Below, one piece after another: positions 1 to 7,618 of a stretch of DNA of 64,000 bases (the stretch's first letter is position 1; each line of letters starts with the position of its first letter). The notes beneath the pieces are model-generated. The model saw nothing but the letters and a program-made list of their open reading frames with translations, ran no database searches and was not told the origin of the DNA. The stretch is from an uncultured Lachnospiraceae bacterium (lineage in GTDB: Bacteria; Bacillota; Clostridia; Lachnospirales; Lachnospiraceae). The DNA is taken from assembly GCA_946549035.1 (NCBI GenBank), contig CAMNQH010000002.1, positions 39,977-103,976 on the forward strand, in the 5' to 3' direction. The position numbers and the translations under genes were made by a program.

Positions 1-87
1 GGCAACCGCTACCTTAGGACACATGAGATAAAATAAAGCAGCCTTAGGTCAGATTTCATAAAAAAATCATAAACTTCTGTTAAAATG

Positions 88-122
88 TTGACAAGTATTC
101 CATAAACAGTTTAGTATGGAAT
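88..122 (+). promoter_or_regulatory. Sigma-A promoter with overlapping inverted repeat
   Basis: TTGACA at 88-93 and TAGTAT at 112-117 (18-bp spacer) form a likely promoter for the gene at 150. A perfect 8-bp inverted repeat, ATTCCATA (97-104) and TATGGAAT (115-122), straddles the spacer and covers the -10 box. That is the position of a repressor operator. No regulator gene is adjacent inside the window, so the binding protein is unknown. Confidence 0.55.
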
Positions 123-149
123 CATCAAACGTTCAGAAAGGCCAATACC

Positions 150-812
150 ATGGAGACACAGAAAAAAACATTTCAAACCATGACAATAGGAGAGAAGCTG
201 GAACATATCTGGGAATATTATAAGCTGGCATTGCTGATTATTGCATTGGTGACAGGGCTTGTGATTTATATTATTTATAAGCTGGTTGCTCCGGGGCCAG
301 ACAGCATTTTAAATGTGACAATGGTGAATTCCTATCCTTTGAGTGTGGAAGGGGAGGATACCTTTGACCGCTATCTGAAGGAGTATGGCCACGATCCCAA
401 GGATGAAACCATTGGGGTGAATTCCACGTTGTATATGGATGCCAATAATGCCAGTCAAAGCAGCGCCATGGCGTTTCAGGCGCTTTTGGCAATGAGCATA
501 GTAGGAGAGATTGACCTGTTAATTGGGGATGAGACGGTTTTTCAGCTGTTCGGTTCCGGAAACGGGCTTTTAGAGATTGATACGGTGCTGCCCAAAGAGC
601 TGGTAGAGAAATACCAGGACGATTTTTATACGGCCAGGGCACAGGATACCGGAGAAGAATTTGTGTGCGGGGTTCGGCTGCCTAAGGGGAATCCCTTAGA
701 ACAGGACGGGTATTACGGAGAAGGGGTGATGGCCGGAATTCCCTATACCGGGGTGAACCAGGACGAAGCTAGGAAGATGCTTTTGTATCTTCTTGGTGAA
801 AACGATAAATGA
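150..812 (+). CDS. Single-pass membrane protein of unknown function
   Basis: Protein of 220 residues that I do not recognise. A cytosolic N-terminus of about 27 residues is followed by one hydrophobic helix (about 28-50) and a soluble, probably extracytoplasmic domain rich in acidic residues. The ribosome site is weak (AGAAAGG, about 9 bases before the ATG). The next gene, also a small membrane protein, starts 18 bp downstream with its own AAAGGAG site, so the two are probably co-transcribed from the promoter at 88. There is no signal-peptidase site or lipobox, so the helix probably stays as an anchor. Function unknown. Confidence 0.7.
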   Translation: METQKKTFQTMTIGEKLEHIWEYYKLALLIIALVTGLVIYIIYKLVAPGPDSILNVTMVNSYPLSVEGEDTFDRYLKEYGHDPKDETIGVNSTLYMDANNASQSSAMAFQALLAMSIVGEIDLLIGDETVFQLFGSGNGLLEIDTVLPKELVEKYQDDFYTARAQDTGEEFVCGVRLPKGNPLEQDGYYGEGVMAGIPYTGVNQDEARKMLLYLLGENDK

Positions 813-830
813 AAAGGAGAGTAACGGGAC

Positions 831-1298
831 ATGAATGAGAAACCAATGGAATGGATGGCGGTATGCGGAGAAGGAATGGGCCATAAGCTTGGCCGGATTG
901 TAAGCCTTGCCGCTGCGGTGGCGCTGTTTCTGTTTTTTATTTTGACGAATCGGTTATTTGCGGTAGTAGGCGCGGCCTTACTGGCAATTTTATATTCCTG
1001 GATGCAGACCCATGCATTTGTAGAATATGAATTTTGCTATTTTGACGGGGATTTGGATGTGGCGGCTATTTTTAATAAGGCCAGACGGAAGAAAAAAATG
1101 TCCATCCGATTGGAAGATGTGGAATATATGGTAAAGAAAATAGAGCCCCAGCAGAACACGAAATATTTTTGCCGGAGAGATAAGGAAGGGAATATTTATA
1201 CTCTGGTAGTGAATCAGGAAGGAAAGCGCACGGCGGTGGTGATGGAGGCAGTGCCGGAATTTGTCAAAATTATGGAGATGAAACGTAAAGTACGATAG
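831..1298 (+). CDS. Two-helix membrane protein, DUF6106-like
   Basis: Protein of 155 residues with two adjacent hydrophobic helices (about 21-36 and 40-55) followed by a soluble basic tail of about 95 residues. The tail has the feel of a bacterial PH-like or DUF6106-type cytosolic domain (EYEFCYFDGDLDVAAIF, then a KARRKKK basic patch). The family name is from memory and tentative. It sits 18 bp after the preceding membrane protein and is probably in the same operon. No catalytic motif is visible. Confidence 0.65.
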   Translation: MNEKPMEWMAVCGEGMGHKLGRIVSLAAAVALFLFFILTNRLFAVVGAALLAILYSWMQTHAFVEYEFCYFDGDLDVAAIFNKARRKKKMSIRLEDVEYMVKKIEPQQNTKYFCRRDKEGNIYTLVVNQEGKRTAVVMEAVPEFVKIMEMKRKVR

Positions 1299-1358
1299 AG
1301 TGCGTTTGCAAAATACATCTGGAAGAAGGAATTTTCCAATCCATCCTAGGAGGAGATT

Positions 1359-1826
1359 ATGTCGAGACAGGATCGTTTGGTAACAGACAAAGAAGAACTG
1401 ATAGAAATAATACGCCGTTGTCAGGTGATACATATTGGGATACATGACGGCGAGGATATTTACGTGATTCCTATGAATTACGGATATACCTGGGAAGACG
1501 GGGAGCTGACATTCTATCTTCACGGGGCGCTGGAGGGCAAGAAGATAGACTTGCTGAAGAAGAATGGCAGAATCGGCTTTGCGGTGGATTGCGATCACGA
1601 GCTGGTGGAGGGCAAAATGCCTTGTCAATTTGTGTTCAAGTTCGCCAGTGTGGCTGGTACTGGAACCGCCAGGATCCTGGAAGAGCCTCAGGAGAAAATC
1701 CAAGCGATGGAGCGTTTAATGAGACAATATTCCAATCGGGAGTTTGCATTTACCGAGCGGTTGGTTTCCATTGTTTCCCTAATTCAAGTGAAGGTGGATA
1801 CATTTACCGGAAGAATCCGAAAATAA
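1359..1826 (+). CDS. Pyridoxamine 5'-phosphate oxidase-fold flavin protein (NimA-like)
   Basis: 155 residues matching the small split-barrel FMN-binding family that includes nitroimidazole reductases (NimA) and many uncharacterised flavoproteins. The N-terminal part has the usual run of strand, PMNYGY, then FYLHGALEGKK, which in this family helps bind the flavin phosphate. It starts after a strong AGGAGGAG site. The likely job is reduction of a small substrate or flavin/heme handling; the substrate cannot be read from sequence. It lies 60 bp after the preceding gene and 63 bp before glucokinase, so it may be a separate unit. Confidence 0.75.
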   Translation: MSRQDRLVTDKEELIEIIRRCQVIHIGIHDGEDIYVIPMNYGYTWEDGELTFYLHGALEGKKIDLLKKNGRIGFAVDCDHELVEGKMPCQFVFKFASVAGTGTARILEEPQEKIQAMERLMRQYSNREFAFTERLVSIVSLIQVKVDTFTGRIRK

Positions 1827-1889
1827 AAGGAAGCTTTTATTGATATAAAAATGGCCGGGAAGGCAGATTAGGAAAGGACGAGGAGAGAG

Positions 1890-2831
1890 ATGAAAAAATA
1901 TGGCTTTGGCGTAGACGTAGGAGGAACCACTTGCAAAATCGGGTTGTTTGAGACCACGGGAGTTTTGATTGAAAAATGGGAGATTCCTACGGACGTCAGC
2001 GACAATGGAAAGAATATTCTGGACAATGTAGCGGCTGCATTAAAGGGAAAAATGGCGGAAAAACAGATTGCGGCTCAGGACGTTCAGGGAATCGGAATCG
2101 GAATCCCGGGGCCTGTGGACGCGAAAGGGGACGTGGCCGTTTGCGTGAATCTTGGCTGGGGCCATGTAAGCGTAGCAAAGGATTTATCTGAAAAAATGGA
2201 CGGCATGCTTGTGAAAGCCGGGAACGACGCCAATGTGGCGGCTCTGGGCGAGATGTGGCAGGGCGGCGGCAAAGGCTATGAAGACGTAGTTATGGTTACG
2301 CTGGGAACCGGAGTCGGCGGCGGGATTATTGTTGGCGGCAAGGTTGTAGCGGGAGCCCACGGGGCAGGCGGCGAGATTGGCCACCTGACCATGAATCCCC
2401 ACGAAACCGAAAGCTGCGGCTGCGGCAGGAAGGGATGCCTGGAGCAGTATGCTTCCGCTACCGGGCTGGTACGCCTTGCAAAACAGGCCCTTTCTAAGGA
2501 GCATACAACGACGGCTTTGGATCAAATCTCGGAGATTACGGCAAAGGATGTGTTTGACGCTTACAAAGCCAACGACGCTGTAGCAGCGGAAGTGGTAGGG
2601 AAGTTCGCTTCCATATTGGGAAGAGGCCTGAGTAAAATTTCCTGTGTAGTGGATCCTCAGATCTATGTAATCGGCGGCGGTGTGTCCAAGGCGGGGCAGC
2701 CCCTTTTGGACGCCGTAAAGAAGGCTTATCAGGAAGAAGCCTTCAGCTCCTGCAAAGTGACAGAGTTTGCCTTGGCGACTTTGGGCAATGATGCAGGAAT
2801 GTATGGATGCGTACAGTTGATATTAGAATAA
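1890..2831 (+). CDS. glcK: ROK-family glucokinase
   Basis: 313 residues, normal length for a ROK sugar kinase. It phosphorylates glucose to glucose 6-phosphate with ATP in the cytosol. The phosphate-binding loop DVGGTTCKIG is at about 9-18, the catalytic Asp lies in GNDANVAALGE (about 111-121), the second phosphate motif GTGVGGGI is near 139, and the zinc motif CGCGRKGC near 174. These are all the hallmarks of ROK glucokinases rather than ROK repressors, since there is no N-terminal helix-turn-helix. RBS GGACGAGGAGAG. A clear terminator follows, so transcription ends here. Confidence 0.92.
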   Translation: MKKYGFGVDVGGTTCKIGLFETTGVLIEKWEIPTDVSDNGKNILDNVAAALKGKMAEKQIAAQDVQGIGIGIPGPVDAKGDVAVCVNLGWGHVSVAKDLSEKMDGMLVKAGNDANVAALGEMWQGGGKGYEDVVMVTLGTGVGGGIIVGGKVVAGAHGAGGEIGHLTMNPHETESCGCGRKGCLEQYASATGLVRLAKQALSKEHTTTALDQISEITAKDVFDAYKANDAVAAEVVGKFASILGRGLSKISCVVDPQIYVIGGGVSKAGQPLLDAVKKAYQEEAFSSCKVTEFALATLGNDAGMYGCVQLILE

Positions 2832-2848
2832 TAACATACGTTTTCAAA

Positions 2849-2880
2849 AGAGAATCCGAAAGGCAGGATTCTCTTTTTGT
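2849..2880 (+). terminator. Rho-independent terminator after glcK
   Basis: Perfect 9-bp stem AGAGAATCC / GGATTCTCT with an 8-base loop, followed by TTTTTG. It separates glcK from the thiolase operon. Confidence 0.85.
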
Positions 2881-3007
2881 TTCTTCCACAAAAAATGAAA
2901 AAAATTTTTGTGCTTCTGCACGATGGATTTCGGTTCATGTTATATTATACTAAAAAAGAGATCAAGCAAAGAGCTGAATATGGAGCGGAAATGAAAGGAG
3001 AAGCCTT

Positions 3008-4324
3008 ATGAATCAGACAAAAATTAACAAGTACAACAGAAGCGTGTCCATCATCGGCGTTGGTTGTACGCCTTTTATGTACACGGTTGACAATCCTGAA
3101 ACAGATGGATTGACAGAGGGAGAAATGTTCGGTTATGCGGCGTTAAAAGCAATGGAAGACGCCGGTGTGAATCCCCAGGATGTGGATTATTATTTCCATG
3201 GGCAGGCAAGCCCCTTAAACGGATCCAACTATTTGACTCCCAACATTCAGATCGGAAATTGGTTCGGTATGAAAGGAAAAGGTTCCATCCATCATTCGGA
3301 AGCATGTTGTACCGGTTATCTTGCCATTGAACAGGCAGTAAACGCCGTTGCGTCCGGCAAATATAATTGTGTTCTGACTGGAGCCGTAGAATTCGGTGAT
3401 AGTACGCCTTCTCCTGCTGATAGTGTGGAAACACCAAAGCATCCTTATAAACGTGATAAAATGACCATGGATAAGTTCTTAAAGACTACAAGCTGGTTAT
3501 ATGACCGTACATATACACGAAGCCTGATGGCCGGGCAGGAGCTGATCTATGACGACGCTGCAGAATGGTACGTGCGTACCCGCGGCATCACGGCAGAGCA
3601 GATGAACGATACCCTGAACTGGATGTGCATTAACAACAGAAGAAATGCCTCCGTGAATCCCCTTGCCATAGAGAGAAAGACTTATGAATCCTTAGCAGAA
3701 GAAGCAGGCATGACGTTAGACGAATATATGAATTCGGCTTTTAACCCCAGAATGGGAGATTTCCTTAGGGCGGGGGGCATTGAGCTGAAATGTGACGGCG
3801 CGGCGGCAGCGATTGTCTGTGCAACAGAAATGATTCCCCAGATTGCGAAGAATTTAAAGCACAAGCCCATTGAAGTTCTTGGAATCGGCAGCGCGGCGTG
3901 TGAAGCAACTACGCCTCATTTTGAAGTACGGGCCACAGAAGAAGCGGTTCGTCAGGTCTATGAGCTTACCGGATTGACAGGAGAGGATTTGGATCTGTTC
4001 TATGCCAATGACTTTATTATTACTTCTCACCTTGTATCGGCGGAGATTGCAGGCTATCTGCCCTATGGAGAAGGCTGGAAATATATCTGTGAAGGACGTA
4101 CTGCATGGGACGGAGACAGACCCATCAATTCCAACGGCGGACGTACCTCCTTTGGCCATGCTCATGCGGCGTCCGGTCTTGCGGATATGTATGAGTGCTG
4201 TAAGCAGATTTGGGGCGAATGCGGGGACCATCAGGTAAAAATTCAGCCTAAGACAGCAATGCTTAGAGGTTACGGCGGAGCTCAGAACGTTGCAGCGGTA
4301 GTAGTCAGAAGAATTGATGATTAA
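3008..4324 (+). CDS. Thiolase-family protein (SCP2-type)
   Basis: 438 residues, longer than a classical 390-residue thiolase and closer to the SCP2/archaeal acetoacetyl-CoA thiolase branch that pairs with DUF35 proteins. The nucleophile is probably Cys101 in EACCTGYLA; His384 lies in FGHAHAASG, and GYGGAQN near the C-terminus fits the terminal glycine-rich loop. Expected reaction: thiolytic cleavage or Claisen condensation of a 3-ketoacyl thioester. It is the first gene of a tight six-gene operon with DUF35, ACP, phosphate acyltransferase, holo-ACP synthase and butyrate kinase. No hydroxyacyl dehydrogenase, crotonase or acyl-CoA dehydrogenase accompanies it, so this is not the usual butyrate operon. 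A TATATT -10-like box lies at 2941 without a clear -35. RBS AAAGGAG precedes the ATG. Confidence 0.85.
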   Translation: MNQTKINKYNRSVSIIGVGCTPFMYTVDNPETDGLTEGEMFGYAALKAMEDAGVNPQDVDYYFHGQASPLNGSNYLTPNIQIGNWFGMKGKGSIHHSEACCTGYLAIEQAVNAVASGKYNCVLTGAVEFGDSTPSPADSVETPKHPYKRDKMTMDKFLKTTSWLYDRTYTRSLMAGQELIYDDAAEWYVRTRGITAEQMNDTLNWMCINNRRNASVNPLAIERKTYESLAEEAGMTLDEYMNSAFNPRMGDFLRAGGIELKCDGAAAAIVCATEMIPQIAKNLKHKPIEVLGIGSAACEATTPHFEVRATEEAVRQVYELTGLTGEDLDLFYANDFIITSHLVSAEIAGYLPYGEGWKYICEGRTAWDGDRPINSNGGRTSFGHAHAASGLADMYECCKQIWGECGDHQVKIQPKTAMLRGYGGAQNVAAVVVRRIDD

Positions 4325-4337
4325 GGAGGAGCGGAAC

Positions 4338-4751
4338 ATGAGTATCAAATTGGAAAAGGTTGTTGAGCAGTTTTACTTAAACCTTGAAGAAGGAAAAATT
4401 ATGGGCCGTAAATGCCCCAAATGCGGGAATGTAGAATTCCCTCCGGTATATGCCTGCAATGCTTGCGGAAATCTGGAGACAGAGTGGTATGAGATCAGCG
4501 GAAAGGCAAAAATGCACTCTATCGTAATGCCGGCGGCTCTTTCTTCCAAACCGGAATATAAGAACCTTGGGAAATTTGCATACGGCGAAGTGGAATTGGA
4601 AGAAGGCACAAGACTGAATGCAGTTGTCCGGGGAATCAACAAAAAGAAACGGACCGAGCTGCAGGATCAGCTTCCTGTAAATTGCCACGCCTCTATTTTC
4701 CAGAGAGAAGGCGGCTTTAAGACAGTTGTATTTGATTTGGACGAAGCATAA
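4338..4751 (+). CDS. DUF35 zinc-ribbon / OB-fold protein, thiolase partner
   Basis: 137 residues. I choose the ATG at 4338 (MSIKLEK) because AAGGAGGA lies 7 bases upstream; the longer ORF starts inside the preceding gene. Cys26, Cys29, Cys40 and Cys43 form the zinc ribbon typical of DUF35, followed by a small OB-fold. Known relatives (PhlB and the archaeal acetoacetyl-CoA thiolase/HMG-CoA synthase bridge) bind a thiolase and hold the thioester arm between active sites. Its place directly after the thiolase gene supports the same complex here. Soluble and cytosolic. Confidence 0.88.
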   Translation: MSIKLEKVVEQFYLNLEEGKIMGRKCPKCGNVEFPPVYACNACGNLETEWYEISGKAKMHSIVMPAALSSKPEYKNLGKFAYGEVELEEGTRLNAVVRGINKKKRTELQDQLPVNCHASIFQREGGFKTVVFDLDEA

Positions 4752-4789
4752 GTAAAAAACAAATTATCAATATAAAGGAGAATAGAATC

Positions 4790-5029
4790 ATGGACAGAAA
4801 AGAATTAGAAGCAAAGGTATTGGAATTAGTAGCAGCATCCTACAAGAAAGAGGTAGGCGACCTTTCTATGGAAACATCCTTTAAAGAGGACCTGGCCGGA
4901 GCATCCGTGCAGATGGTGGCATTGGTAGCAGAAGTAGAAAATGAACTGGATGCAACCTTAATGCTGGCAGACGCAAGCGCTTGCGCAACCATCAAAGAGT
5001 TTGTGGATCTGGTAGAAGAAGAGCTGTAA
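4790..5029 (+). CDS. Acyl carrier protein with divergent attachment motif
   Basis: 79 residues, highly acidic, with the four-helix ACP pattern. Ser39 in DLAGASVQMVAL aligns with the phosphopantetheine serine of the usual GADSL motif, but the flanking Asp and Leu are replaced (A-S-V). It is therefore a specialised carrier rather than the fatty-acid AcpP. A holo-ACP synthase two genes downstream could supply its arm. It is preceded by AAAGGAG and lies 38 bp after the DUF35 gene. Likely role: carry the acyl or 3-ketoacyl group on which the thiolase and the phosphate acyltransferase act. Confidence 0.85.
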   Translation: MDRKELEAKVLELVAASYKKEVGDLSMETSFKEDLAGASVQMVALVAEVENELDATLMLADASACATIKEFVDLVEEEL

Positions 5030-5074
5030 AAACAGGGAACCTGAAAATGATTAGAACCTTGGAGGAAGGGATAC

Positions 5075-6085
5075 ATGAGTATTTTAGATCAGCTTTATGA
5101 AAAAGCAAAGCAGAATCCTCAGAAGGTAGCATTTCCGGAGGCAGCCAATGAAAAGATGATGCAGGCGGCTTACGAGACAGGAAAGGACGGTTATATCATT
5201 CCTGTGCTGGTAGGCGATGCAGAAGAACTCAAACGGCTTGCGGGAGAAAGAGGCTACGAAGAGAGCGTATTTACGATTGTAGATATCCATGAGGAAGCTT
5301 ATAAGAGTGAGTTAATTGCAAAATATGTGGCTCTGCCTGATACGCGCCTGAAAGAAAAGGCTCTGGGACGGCGGATGGAGGATCCTTTGTATTATTCCAT
5401 GGTCATGCAGGCTGTGGAGGAAGCAGACGTTACCTTTGCAGGTATTGACAATACCACAGGAGACGTGCTTTTGGCCGGACAGATGATTATTGGCTTAAAG
5501 CCGGGAATCAGTACGATTTCCAGCATTGGCCTGTGCGATATTCCGGGCTTTGAAGGCAGCGAGGGAACGCTTCTTGCGGTAGGCGACAGCGCTGTATGCA
5601 CAAATCCCAATGCAGAACAGCTGGCCAGCATTGCCATTTCTGCCTGCGATACGGTAGCGGCTTTGCTTGATTGGGAACCCAGATGCGCCATGGTTTGCTA
5701 CTCTACCTTGGGCAGCGGCCAGGGAGAATTGATTGATAAAGTTACAGAGGCTCTTAAGATTGCCCAGGAAGCCCGTCCGGATCTTGCCATTGACGGAGAG
5801 TTTCAGCTGGACGCCGCCATTGTTCCTGCAGTTGCAGAGAAGAAGGTGAAGCGGGAAAGCAAAGTGGCCGGAAAGGCAAACGTTGTTATCTGGCCGGATT
5901 TGAACGTGGGTAATGTCAGCGTGAAATTAATTCAGCAGTTTGGACATGCAAATGCATATGGTCCCATGCTTCAAGGCTTCAACAAAGTAGTCTGCGATTG
6001 CTCCAGAGGGGCGCCTGTTTCTGAAATTAAAGGAAACGTAGTAATTTCAGCCGTTCGGGCGGCCGGAAGCAAGAAGAATGGGTAA
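5075..6085 (+). CDS. Phosphate acetyl/butyryltransferase family protein
   Basis: 336 residues, the normal length of the single-domain PTA/PTB family. Family stretches visible are PEAANEKMMQAA near the N-terminus, STLGSGQGE, DGEFQLDAAIVP, the GNVSVKLIQQFG region and CSRGAPV near the C-terminus. It converts an acyl thioester plus phosphate to acyl phosphate, or the reverse. The sequence resembles phosphotransacetylase more than Ptb, but chain-length specificity cannot be called. In this operon the acyl donor might be ACP-bound rather than CoA-bound, which is inference. RBS TTGGAGGAAGG. Its last 8 bases overlap the holo-ACP synthase gene. Confidence 0.88.
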   Translation: MSILDQLYEKAKQNPQKVAFPEAANEKMMQAAYETGKDGYIIPVLVGDAEELKRLAGERGYEESVFTIVDIHEEAYKSELIAKYVALPDTRLKEKALGRRMEDPLYYSMVMQAVEEADVTFAGIDNTTGDVLLAGQMIIGLKPGISTISSIGLCDIPGFEGSEGTLLAVGDSAVCTNPNAEQLASIAISACDTVAALLDWEPRCAMVCYSTLGSGQGELIDKVTEALKIAQEARPDLAIDGEFQLDAAIVPAVAEKKVKRESKVAGKANVVIWPDLNVGNVSVKLIQQFGHANAYGPMLQGFNKVVCDCSRGAPVSEIKGNVVISAVRAAGSKKNG

Positions 6086-6512
6086 CGTCCGGGGAGTAGG
6101 AATAGATATGGTCAAGATTTCAGAGCTACGAGATCTTGACCAAAGGACAAAGGGCGCCTTTGTAAGGCGCTCCTTTACCGATATTGAGAGGGAGGATGCG
6201 AAATCCGCCCAGGATCCTTATGTGTTTTATGCAGGAAGATTTGCGGTAAAAGAAGCTGTATTTAAGGCGGTAGCCCATTTGGCGGATGAAAAGGCGTTTG
6301 ATTTCAGAATCGTAGAGACAAAAAGGCTTTCCGATGGACGCCCTCAGGTTGTACTGGAGGGCGGGCTGAAAGAATTTTTGAAAAAAGCAGGCGTTGACGA
6401 TATTTTAATTTCCATCAGCAATGAAGGCGAGTATGCTATTGCCATTGCAGAGGCCATAGGTTATGAAGCGTCCTGTATAAAAAGACGCCCTGATAAAAAG
6501 GAGGAGCAGTGA
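6078..6512 (+). CDS. acpS: Holo-ACP synthase (4'-phosphopantetheinyl transferase, AcpS type)
   Basis: 144 residues. Asp10 in GVGIDMV and Glu59 in FAVKEAVFKA are the magnesium ligands of AcpS enzymes. It transfers phosphopantetheine from CoA to the ACP serine. It is slightly longer than typical AcpS (about 120-125) because of a C-terminal tail. It overlaps the upstream gene by 8 bp and its stop overlaps the start region of the kinase gene, so the three are translationally coupled. Its position inside an operon with its own ACP suggests a dedicated synthase. Whether the genome also has a housekeeping acpS cannot be seen here. Confidence 0.88.
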   Translation: MGNVRGVGIDMVKISELRDLDQRTKGAFVRRSFTDIEREDAKSAQDPYVFYAGRFAVKEAVFKAVAHLADEKAFDFRIVETKRLSDGRPQVVLEGGLKEFLKKAGVDDILISISNEGEYAIAIAEAIGYEASCIKRRPDKKEEQ

Positions 6513-6514
6513 AC

Positions 6515-7618
6515 ATGAGTTATAAAATTTTTGCCATTAATCCCGGTTCTACTTCGACAAAGATAGCTTTGATTGAAGACGAAACGGTTTTGTTTTCCAA
6601 AAATGTGTCCCATGATGCTAATAAATTGGCTGAATTTGACGGGATTTCCGCACAGATGCCCTATCGGAAAGAAACCATTTTAAACCTTCTGAAAGAGGAT
6701 CACGTATCTCTGGAAGGAATTTCTGCCTGTGTTGGACGGGGCGGCGGACTTCTTGCTATGGAAGGCGGCACCTATACCATTGATGATACATTGTTAGATC
6801 ATGCAACACGGGGCGCCAACGGTGTGCAGCATCCGGCACAGCTTGGCCCCCAGCTTGCGAAAGAATTTGCGAAAGAGTACAACTGTCCGGCGTTCGTAGT
6901 GAATCCTCCGGATGTGGATGAACTGCAGGATTTGGCAAGGCTTACCGGTATTAAAGGCGTAAACCGGGTGATACATTTACATGCCCTGAACTTGAAGGAA
7001 ACGGCGATTCGCCATGCCCAGTCCCAGGGGAAAAAGTATGAGGAGCAGAATTACGTTGTCTGCCATATCGGAGGCGGCATTTCCGTGTCGGCTCACCGGG
7101 ATGGCAAGATGGTGGACGGATATGATATCGTAGGGGGAGAAGGCCCCATGGCTCCCACCAGAAGCGGTTCTGTTGCAGTAGCAGATTTGCTTCGCTATGC
7201 AGCCGGCAAAGACCTGAAAGAGGTTAAGAGCGTATGTACCCGTTCCGGCGGCCTGGTAAGCCATCTTGGCACCTCAGACGCACTGGAAGTAAGCAACCGT
7301 GCAGAAGCAGGGGACGCTTACGCAAAGATGGTATGGGATACCATGATTTATCAGATCAATAAATGCATCGGCTCCATGGCTGCTGTGCTTCACGGCAAGG
7401 TGGACGGCATTTTGCTGGGGGGCGGTATGGTGTATAACAAAGGGCTTGTGGCTCAGATTAAAGAAGCATGTGAATGGATCGCGCCTGTCAGCGCATATCC
7501 CGGCGAGTTTGAAATGGAGGCTATGGCCTCCGGTGCTATCCGTGTGCTTTCTGGTGAAGAGGAGGCTAAGACCTATACAGGCGTACCTGTTTGGTCCGGA
7601 TTTGATTTTGAAAAATAA
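6515..7618 (+). CDS. buk: Butyrate kinase family protein
   Basis: 367 residues from the ATG at 6515; the ORF track start is a GTG two codons earlier, but AAGGAGG (6498-6504) fits the ATG better. The ASKHA phosphate loop INPGSTSTKIAL is at the N-terminus and the glycine-rich stretches HIGGGISVSA and LLGGGMVYN follow. It interconverts acyl phosphate plus ADP and carboxylate plus ATP. Butyrate or a branched short-chain acid is usual for the family. As last gene of the operon it would harvest the acyl phosphate made by the phosphate acyltransferase. Transcription probably ends at the hairpin lying inside the 3' end of the convergent kinase gene. Confidence 0.9.
   Translation: MSYKIFAINPGSTSTKIALIEDETVLFSKNVSHDANKLAEFDGISAQMPYRKETILNLLKEDHVSLEGISACVGRGGGLLAMEGGTYTIDDTLLDHATRGANGVQHPAQLGPQLAKEFAKEYNCPAFVVNPPDVDELQDLARLTGIKGVNRVIHLHALNLKETAIRHAQSQGKKYEEQNYVVCHIGGGISVSAHRDGKMVDGYDIVGGEGPMAPTRSGSVAVADLLRYAAGKDLKEVKSVCTRSGGLVSHLGTSDALEVSNRAEAGDAYAKMVWDTMIYQINKCIGSMAAVLHGKVDGILLGGGMVYNKGLVAQIKEACEWIAPVSAYPGEFEMEAMASGAIRVLSGEEEAKTYTGVPVWSGFDFEK

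Noticed and set aside
990-1703. 237-residue minus-strand ORF
   Set aside because: It spans two well-supported plus-strand genes and their gap; no start signal or domain.
3008-7618. Reading the thiolase-ptb-buk-like operon as the terminal butyrate pathway
   Set aside because: The beta-oxidation-reversal genes are absent and an ACP plus holo-ACP synthase are present, so the standard pathway does not explain the set.
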